From: Nigrospora sphaerica
Lineage: Eukaryota; Ascomycota; Sordariomycetes; Amphisphaeriales; Apiosporaceae
NCBI GenBank assembly: GCA_018287875.1
Contig: JAGVVL010000002.1
Span: 1,364,001 to 1,428,000, forward strand
Length of the DNA: 64,000 bases
Reading direction: 5' to 3'
Shown piece by piece: positions 56,678 to 64,000 of this stretch. Both the position numbers and the translations under genes were made by a program. The notes below the pieces were generated by a model. That model saw only the letters and a program-made list of their open reading frames with translations. It did no database searches and was not told where the DNA came from. Positions within the stretch are counted from its first letter, which is position 1. The number at the start of each line of letters is the position of its first letter.

Positions 56678-57739
56678 ATGACGAAACCGCCCACGAGCGC
56701 CTCGTCCGAGGGCTCGTTCTCGCTGGCCGCGGATTTGCTGACAGTCATCATCACGACTTCGCTCACTCCTTCGGCGCCCTCCACCGAGCTGGTCGAGGCC
56801 GTTCTGCAATCTTTTCGCCGCCACGCGCCCGCCTTGGCCTCGTGCCGTGTCATTGTCACCTTTGATGGCTACGATAAAATCGCAGCCCGGGATCGCCTCA
56901 AGAAGGGCCAGGTGACGCCGGAGCAGGCCGCCCACTTCGACCTGTACAAGGCCAACGTGAAAGCCCTCGTCCTCGCGGAGCACTATTCCGGGCAGCCGCC
57001 CACCGAGTTTTCGTGCTGGCAGGGCGAGGCCGAGTACGGGTCGCCTAGCCTCGCCTCCAACTCGGTCTCCTTCGCGGCGTCGCAAACGCCCGACCGACGC
57101 GTCACCTTCGTGGAGCCGGCGCGCCGGCTCGGCTTCGGCTTGGCCGTCCGCACGGCCCTGCGGATGACGGCCACGCCCTACGTCTTCGTCGCGCAGCACG
57201 ACTGGGCCCTCGTGGCCGACGTGCCCATCGACGCGATGCTCGACGTCATGGAGGCGTCGGGACCGGCGGCGGCGGCGGGCGGCGCCCCCGTCAAGTACGT
57301 GTGCCTCCCCGCCGTCCGCATGCTGTCGTACGCGAGCCATGCCGACGTGCAGGGCTTCCCGGCCCTGCGGCACCTGACGGCGACGCTGCGGCGCGACTTT
57401 GCGCCGCCGTCGCAGCCGGACCGCAGGCTGCCCCTGACGCCGCTGTTCTTTTGGCACGACAAGCCGCACCTCTGCAGCACGGCCCACTACCTCGCCACCG
57501 TCTTCCCCTCGCGCCTCGCCATGCTCCGCGGCGACTTCATCGAAGACAAGATCGGTCAGCGCGCGCGCGCGCAGATGAAGGAAGGCCTGTGGGAAAAGTG
57601 GGCGTGCTGGCTGTACTACCCCGACGATGGCAAACAGCTCTGCCTCCGGCACCTGCAAGGCCGGACGTGGCGCGGTGCCGAGGGGGAAGCGAACAAGGTT
57701 GCCTTGTATCGCGCGCAGCAAAGCGCCGCCGTGACTTGA
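56678..57739 (+). CDS. Conserved-looking protein with glycosyltransferase (GT-A) features
   Basis: Intronless, 353 aa, ATG 56678. It opens with a hydrophobic strand (LLTVIITTSLTPSAPST), then VEAVLQSFRRHAP and CRVIVTFDGYD, the layout of a nucleotide-sugar transferase where a helix follows the first strand. RLGFGLAVRTALRMTATPYVFVAQHDW ends in an Asp resembling the DxD-type metal site of GT-A folds. PLTPLFFWHDKPHLCSTAHYL and LCLRHLQGRTWRG follow. No signal peptide or membrane anchor is visible, so the protein may be cytosolic. I do not recognise a named family; the transferase idea is inference from fold-like pattern. Codon bias is strongly GC-ending. Confidence 0.7.
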   Translation: MTKPPTSASSEGSFSLAADLLTVIITTSLTPSAPSTELVEAVLQSFRRHAPALASCRVIVTFDGYDKIAARDRLKKGQVTPEQAAHFDLYKANVKALVLAEHYSGQPPTEFSCWQGEAEYGSPSLASNSVSFAASQTPDRRVTFVEPARRLGFGLAVRTALRMTATPYVFVAQHDWALVADVPIDAMLDVMEASGPAAAAGGAPVKYVCLPAVRMLSYASHADVQGFPALRHLTATLRRDFAPPSQPDRRLPLTPLFFWHDKPHLCSTAHYLATVFPSRLAMLRGDFIEDKIGQRARAQMKEGLWEKWACWLYYPDDGKQLCLRHLQGRTWRGAEGEANKVALYRAQQSAAVT

Positions 57740-58345
57740 CGAGCCGATTGCTGTCCCAACCTCATAGAAGAACTGACCAGTAACTGCAATTCCTGGGCTA
57801 CCTGGCCGTGGGCACCAGGAGTTGCCGAGTTGCTTGAGGGCTCAGGGCGACCGGATGCGGCGCTTTGCATCCACCGGTTTTCGTGGTATCACCCGCTCGG
57901 CTCGAGCTGTGTCGGTCACGTTTCCTGAACACTCGATCAGTGCATTACCGCGTCCCGCGGCCTAAAGAATAGCGTTATTAGATCACAGGTTCCCACGCAG
58001 GTCAAGACGCGACTGGCTATGGGCCATGGTCCGGTTGAAGTGCGGTTACAGTAGGATCTAGGCCTTACAGTATCAGTTCACGACAGCAAGCTGGGTCCAA
58101 CCGTACTACGTAGCTTGTCTATTCTAGCCTCGTTCGACACCGTTCGGGAGGATGATACGTGCGTCACAGTATTTAATTCCCTGCCGCAGGGTGATGAATC
58201 GCAACGCGGCCGTACGGACACAACGACCCATGTAAAAACATTCTCTTCCTCAAGGAGCTGCATTCGTTGTATTATGGGCTATGATGCCCTGGAAACCATA
58301 CTCTGGTCCCGTGCGAACCATCGACCAAGTAATACTGCGCAAATG
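57740..58345. other. Intergenic
   Basis: No gene is seen. It is the 3' side of both the GT-A-like gene and the pseudogene at 58346. Confidence 0.4.
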
Positions 58346-59020
58346 CTAGCATTTGCAGGCCGGGGTGGCGGGCCCCATGTGAGACGGATGCAGGTCACCA
58401 GGACTCGTATCATCTCCCCCCTCTTCTCCATTTTCAGTTATCCCTGCAAGTGCTTGCAGGGAATTTGACTGTAGGACTGCCGATTGCTCATCAATCAAGG
58501 CTGATACAAGCATTCCGTTACGCTTGCGGGCACGATCTTCCTCGCGCTCGTCCTCTCGGGTTCGGGCCGCCTCCCTCGCAGAAGCTTGCTATTCCTTCAA
58601 GGTAGCTTCTCGGCGAGCTTCTGATCGAACTTGTCGAGCACCAGTCAGAGCATTACCAAAGGCGTGCACAATGGGTTTACGTTCGCTGTGGCTCATGTTG
58701 TTAACGAAGCTGCTGCCAGGGATACCTGGCGGTCGGCAGAGAGCTCGGATACCTTCCAAGGTAGCGGAAGCCAAAGATCCAAGCGCATTTCTGAATTTTC
58801 CGTCCAAAGGATCTTCCTCGCAGCTTTGGGGGTCTGGATTGTCGTCGTACTCACGACTGTCGTCTCCATCTTCATCCTCATCCGGATATTGACCAAGCCA
58901 CGGAAACACCTGGCCGGGGTAAGGTCTCTCCCGGTCCAACTGCCACATGAGCGTCCTTCTGAGGCGAGAAACTGGCCGGAGGTGAGTGACAGTCTGAAAC
59001 GGGGCGTTAGAAATCTGCAT
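58346..59020 (-). pseudogene. Probable pseudogene with an in-frame TAG
   Basis: From the ATG at 59020 a 143-codon frame runs to a TAG at 58591-58589. The same frame then stays open for another 80 codons, to a TAG at 58348-58346. Both halves look coding: the first has an acidic block (DEDEDGDDSREYDDNPDP) and NNMSHSERKPIVHAFGNAL; the second begins with an Arg/Glu-rich helix (REAARTREDEREEDRARKR) that continues the helix before the stop. A single nonsense change is the simplest reading. A GTAAGC...TGCAG pair upstream (59050-59015) could join an earlier exon, but 36 nt is very short for an intron. No family is recognised. The antisense frame with a membrane-like segment is taken as a shadow. Confidence 0.45.
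58441..58462. repeat. Perfect 10-bp inverted repeat
   Basis: TCCCTGCAAG, a 2-nt centre (TG), then CTTGCAGGGA. It lies inside the downstream half of the pseudogene. Confidence 0.85.
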
Positions 59021-61247
59021 TCAAGCGTAGAATAACAAGGATGGGCTTACTTCTTTGCGGTGTTGAATTCGGGGCTCGGCCAATCGCTCGGCAGTCTGAC
59101 TGGGGTATGTCGGCCTGCGGGATCGGGCAATAAATACACAAGGACATATCCAGGGCGCTACTTCCCGAGATGAGCAAGTGAACTTGCATGGGAACAGACG
59201 AGACATGTGCGTTTGGATACCGGAATGTGTCCTCTTTTGCTTCTGTGCTTACTTCCCTGGATGTATGTCGGAAGGCACAAGGAGGAATGGACTCGAGTGT
59301 ACAGGAAGACCCTAAGGTAGGTACGAAAAGAGGTAGGCGGAGTCACCCGGGCATCTGCCTACGGGGCGTGGTGACTTTCGCAGGTTTATAATGTATCCCT
59401 TAGTCAATCTGGCCTTGCATCTTTCCACCATGGTATTAGCTGCCCATCGGCACTTGAGAACACTTTCCCTTCTTACATATTCTCTTGCCCATGGTTCCAT
59501 TAGCAACAAAACTGTGTTCATATACCTGAATTATGCCGCTCCTGGCCCGTTACTAGTAGTAAATCTCATTCCGATCGTCCTAGGCTCGCTCGTGGGTGTA
59601 CCTTGGGATGTTCGGGATGCTGTCACCAGAGGAGGCGGGCCGCTGGCAAACGATGCCGAGCACCTCCTACGCCCAAAATCCCTCGTGGTAGCGTAAAGTC
59701 CCGTCCAAGTCACAGCGCCCAAGGTACAGTAACACGGGGCGGACCTAACTGGCTGACTTGACTGTAGAGGTCCATTCACCCGGACAGAGTTGTGCCGGAG
59801 CCGTGCTGGAGCCGGTGGTCGTCATGATGATGGTTGGGTTGGCGCCGATTATAAAATCGAAGAGAGATTTACATCTGCAAATACAGTCAAGTATCTAAAG
59901 CAGGCGGAACCCCCGCGCTGAAACGGCCTGGGTACGTAGATGCGGCACCTCGGAAGGTGCTGTTGTTGCTGCGGCAGGCAGGCGCTCCTGGATGTCATGA
60001 GAGACGGCTGCCACGATGTATTGGCCATGTTCGTTATGGCAATGGATTCTGGTCAGCGGAATGGTGTTATCTTCGATCAGCGGGCATGATGTCGTCGAGT
60101 ACCGGCGCAGCGCAAGGGGCCGGTCTCGACCTTGTAGTAGTTGCCCCATACTTGGACCGCAGTCTTGAAGCTGGGAGCTTTCCTTCCCATCGGTAGTTAG
60201 GGTAACGGCTTTAGCTTGCCTTCTGGTAGCCGAGGGCCCCTTATCTTGGGGCTCAGCATGCGCACGATGGTGAAATGCTGCGCCTCTGCCTCTTGACTCG
60301 TACGTCTGGCCTTTGGGTAACTCAGCCTTCATGCACATCTTGGCAAGCACGGCGGACGACCAAGACTGGCGTGAAGTTGAGCATCGAGTTCGCGGTGGTC
60401 GAGCCGTCGGCCCCTCAAGTCGCATCGCGTTGACCGTTTGTCCAGACTCCGTCGGCTTGGGGAGGCGGCCTGAGAATGTTGCGCCCCGCGAGGTCTTGGG
60501 CGTCGACGATGGCTTCCGGTTGTTTTCGACAATGCGGGCTGAGGGGTTTAGCAGGCAGTGCATGAAGTTAAAATACTGCGACTATAATAACACGGAGCCA
60601 GGAACTGCAAAGGACAAGGACAGGTGCCCGTGGGCGCCCCCGATTCCCCGTCTCAAGTCTGCAGATCACACGGCACCAGTGTCAGTGCGTTCACGGTCGG
60701 GGGCGGTTGGCTTCGCCAAGCAGCTCCGCATCCAGAACCGGCAATCGAGAAACGTCGCAGCCCAATTGGAGTGCGGCTGCCGATTGACAGCCAACAGGAG
60801 GCCATCGCCGAGTACAACCCCAGCATCTGCCCATTTCACGGGCCCGGCGTGGCATTTGGACCTGCCCCATCTCCGCCCCCAGGGGCTGAATAGCTTATCA
60901 GAGCTCCACCAGTGCTCGCCGTCAGATGGAATGCCGCCTTTGCGTTCCATCCGCCCAGAGCCGACTGCAACCTCCCAATGAAACATCGCGAGAATGGCCC
61001 TGATGATGGGGCAACGGAGAAGGCCGCGAGGGGAGGATAAAAAGGGACGGTCCGCTGTAGCTGCCATCTGGAGTGTTTTCTGTTTCCCCAGCATTCTCGT
61101 CTTTCGCCGCACTCGTCCGTTTCTTCCTTCCTCGTGGCCCTGGTTGGTTACTACTTTTCTTTCCGAAACTCATTTCCCTTTCGACGACCGGTTCGCTCCT
61201 TAATCACCCAACCCCAAGCCTCACCAACCCCGAACCCGCATTCCATC
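59021..61247. other. Intergenic, sparse
   Basis: About 2.2 kb. A 101-codon frame at 59391-59696 starts with ATG and has hydrophobic parts, and frames at 59895-60563 (minus) and 60313-60981 (plus) overlap each other. None has a domain or credible splicing, so none is called. The last 200 bp form a CT-rich leader for the gene at 61248. Confidence 0.4.
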
Positions 61248-61842
61248 ATGCACGCCCAACAACTCTTCGTTGCCGTCCTCATGGCCGCCGGCGCCGCCCT
61301 GAGCGAAGCCCGTGAGTAGATACCCGCGGAAGGCCGGGGGCTCGGCCGTCGCCCGGCCCCCCTTGACCCCCAGTGCCCGGCACAGTGACTGACACGCTAC
61401 CCCCCCAGGTCCCGCGGGAGACGTCGATGCGCGTGCGATCGGCAGCCTCGAGTGCAACCTCGCGCGGGCCAAGATCGTGGGCGCCATGGCCCTGACGCGG
61501 GGCATCACCAACAGCATCGCCGACCCCACCGTCAAGGACGCCACCGTCGCCGGGCTCGACGCCGCCGGCGCCGGAATCAAGGACATCGCCAAGGCCCTCA
61601 TCAGCGGCGGTGCCCCGCCCCCCGAGGCGCGTGACGCCGTCAAGGCCGGCTTGACCGCCTCCACCACCGCCTTGGCGGGCGGTGACCAGTACGCCCTCCT
61701 CCCCTCCGGCGGAAACGCCCTGCCCCCCTCCGTATGGATTCGCTAACCCATTCTCCCCAGGGCCGACGATGCGGTCGCCAACGCAACCAAGACGCTGAAG
61801 GCCGCGGTGGACGCCGGAAACGATGTCGTGGCCAAGTGCTAA
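61248..61842 (+). CDS. Small secreted protein
   Basis: Exons are 61248-61311, 61409-61688 and 61761-61842, giving 141 aa. The N-terminus is a signal peptide (LFVAVLMAAGAALSEA), with cleavage likely near residue 20. The mature part is Ala/Gly/Asp-rich and helical, with one Cys early (SLECNLARAKIVG) and one as the very last residue (VVAKC), which could form a disulfide joining the ends. Acidic and Ala-rich repeats (DATVAGLDAAGAGIKDIAKAL, then DDAVANATKTLKAAVDAG) suggest a helical bundle like other fungal small secreted or surface-binding proteins. The second donor (GTACGC) is chosen because it alone keeps the final exon in frame. Function is unknown. Confidence 0.75.
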
Positions 61843-64000
61843 GTTTCGGAGCTGGCGAGGAACACGGGAAGCTCTCCGTCGGGCGCACGCGGGGCGGAAT
61901 TTTTGGAGCGACGAGCAGTCTTATACCCCATGATCAAGCATCTAGACAAGTATATGGAGTTTCGGAAAGAACTTGCCAGTAGGAGGTTTTGTTCGTGAGC
62001 TTGTGACGACATGGTCCGCACCAACTTCCGAAGGAAAACATCGTTTTGGACAAACCAGGAGGTTCTAATGCGAAGGCCATCGAAGCTCGACCTGCTCTGG
62101 TTGTCAACCCCTGCTTTGCACAACATGGCGGATCAGAAACGAGATGCAGCCCCGTATTTCTTCTGTCCTCGGTCATCGGAGGTGGGGATCATCTGGTCTC
62201 GCACGCATCCTGTATTGCTCCTAGGGTGGGATGAGATGAACAAGCCTCCGACGTAAGGGTGAAAGTCCCGAGTTCATACAGCCGTCTTGGTGCCAAGACG
62301 ATGGTTCTCATATGGCAAGTGAGGGTTGAGTTCCAGCTTCGCTTCGGTGCCATATCCCTATAACTGGTGCTCGTTAATTCCAGCCTCTCGACAGGAGTAT
62401 CATGTCATTGCCGCAAGCAGTCGTCCATAATTTAGGCCTCGTCCCTCTAGGTACCCATGATCCCGAGACCATTGCTGATCAAGAAGGCACAGCCGAGTAC
62501 ACGCTGAGAGTCACGGTCCGAGATGGCCGGCTTCGTGGTAAATTCGTTTTAACGATGACGGGAACCCGGCTAAGATATCTCAGGACCCAGACCGTCGTCT
62601 GCGGCCGCTATCGAGGCTCGAAGCCCACTATATGCAGACCGTGACGATGAGCAGAGGGCGGGCGGTGTCTGCATGCGAACGGCTGCGGACAATACAGGCT
62701 TTGGGGCGATCACCGGGGCAGGCCCACCCAGTCGCCGTCGTATCATCTTCAGTCACAGGGAAGCAAGACGGGCATCGCAGAACTAGATCCAGCGGCCGGG
62801 TGCTTCAAGGCGGCGGCGGCGCGGTCGCTAGCTTCGGGGCGCTGAGGGGAGCAAAAGAGAAGCGAACGGGAAGGTTTTGTGACACGTTGTTACTTGGCGG
62901 GCGGGAATGCCGGGGCGCAGGGTTGAATAGGTGCCGGGAAAAGAAATACCTGCCGCTACGCACAACGACACCGACACCGACCCCGACCGGGGAGGGTGGA
63001 GTTGGAATACCGCCCGAGCCCTTCGGTGCACGATAGGAGCGCAGCGCGCAGGATTGTGGCTGGACTTGCCTCCACGGCAGCGGTGTTGCGAGTGGCCAGC
63101 CATCGACGCCGGCGGCGTCGCCCAGCCAATAGACGAGACATGACGACATTGGACCCTGGCTAGTCAGCCGAATCGGCCTCTCCCCATTGCCGCGAGGCCC
63201 GGAGTCCTGGCGACGAGGGCAGGCCTCTGGCTCTTCCCAGGCCGGGCAGCACAGGACGCCTTAGATAATGGGGCGGGGACCGGTGTCGCTCACCGTTTTC
63301 CGTGGCCCGTCCGTCAAATAGCCTGGACTGGACCGACCCAGCCGTCCCGTGTGGCCATCCAGGGATTTGCCCGCCCAGTACGAGACGGAAACCCCCCCCC
63401 CCCCCCCCCCCCTGCACTTCATTTCTAAGGGGGGGCCGAAGCTGGCCGGTCCGACTCGTTTGAGAAACGGCCGGAAGTCTATATCGCGAGGGATGGTGCA
63501 GATGCGACGTTAATTAAACGCGGATCCAGCGGAAGGCCGAAGTTTGGCGTGGTCCGGAGCTCCCGGAGCTCAGCGAGCGGGAACAAGATTCGTTAGAACC
63601 CTCGGTGTGTGCGATTAATTGCACGCTTGCGCGGAAGCCCAGCTCGCTGCTTCACATGCGGGCAGAGCCCATCAGTATGTACGCCCGACGGGAGAGGGCG
63701 GCGGCTCGGGGCGATTGCCTGGGGGGGGGGATAAGAGACGGAAAGACGAGGATGAGAGACGGGGCTTCGGCCGCAGAGGTGCAGGTCCGGTAGTGCTGGG
63801 GACGCTGGGGCCGTGCTCGCACATGGCAGACTCGGCAGCTCCACGTAGCCCAGCAATGGAGCAGAGCAAACCGAACCAACGTGGGCTCGGCGAAAGTGGC
63901 GGGAGGGCGGCGCCCAGTTCCCAGCATCGGAGGCGACGCGAACTTCAATTCTGCTCCGTAGGCGCGTGGCAAACTCCCGCATGTTGCAGTTGCCCCATTC
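61843..64000. other. Right end of window, no gene called
   Basis: About 2.16 kb. Two nested inverted repeats at 62283-62355 may form structured RNA (see findings), and 63392-63412 is a run of 21 C. An 80-codon frame at 62402 starts with ATG but has no support. Nothing else is recognised. Confidence 0.4.

Noticed and set aside
58631..59035. Plus-strand frame with an apparent membrane segment
   Set aside because: The hydrophobic stretch is the reverse complement of an acidic Asp/Glu block on the minus strand, which has better protein character and continues beyond its stop.
62260..62290. Resemblance to a group II intron domain (GGTGAAAGTCCC)
   Set aside because: No reverse-transcriptase frame, no recognisable domain V pair and no other intron parts nearby; the short match is insufficient.
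1..64000. CRISPR arrays, bacterial operons or phage elements
   Set aside because: No regularly spaced direct repeats and no prokaryotic gene organisation; spliced genes show a fungal nuclear origin.

Overview
The window looks like a nuclear segment from a filamentous ascomycete, most likely a Sordariomycete. The evidence is GC-rich coding blocks, many short (about 50-160 nt) GT-AG introns, a fused tryptophan synthase, a fungal Zn2Cys6 regulator, a fungal-type cellulose-binding module and GLFG nucleoporin repeats. The class assignment is inferred from these traits; no species is claimed.

Layout. 1-13.5 kb holds accessory and metabolic genes: a beta-lactamase-family hydrolase, an acyltransferase-3 membrane protein, a secreted GH43-CBM6-CBM1 enzyme, an NAD(P)-binding protein and a Zn2Cys6 transcription factor. 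14-25 kb holds an S10 carboxypeptidase, bifunctional tryptophan synthase (trp-3 type), mitochondrial ribosomal protein bL28m, a divergent uncharacterised protein and mitochondrial aspartate aminotransferase, which appears to contain a 3-nt micro-exon. A tRNA-Ala(AGC) with a 10-nt intron lies at 25.9 kb. 26.6-35.4 kb holds an NmrA-like reductase, a five-exon amidase and an eleven-exon phospholipase D. 36-44.6 kb is a housekeeping block: the divergent vitamin B6 pair PDX1/PDX2, then the divergent pair NUP49/FIP1. 44.6-50 kb is gene-poor and AT-richer, and contains a small cysteine-rich secreted-protein gene whose start is broken by one extra base. 50-57.7 kb holds a nuclear-looking repeat protein, a small membrane protein, an XAP5/FAM50 protein and a GT-A-like conserved protein. 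58-64 kb is again sparse, with a probable pseudogene carrying an in-frame TAG and one small secreted protein.

Functional links. PDX1 and PDX2 form the two-subunit PLP synthase, and PLP is the cofactor of the tryptophan synthase beta domain and of aspartate aminotransferase in the same window. A canonical CPC1/GCN4 site lies about 215 bp upstream of trp-3. There is no PKS, NRPS or terpene synthase, so the accessory genes at the left are not called a biosynthetic cluster. Exon boundaries were worked out by hand from splice consensus and reading-frame continuity; none has transcript support here.
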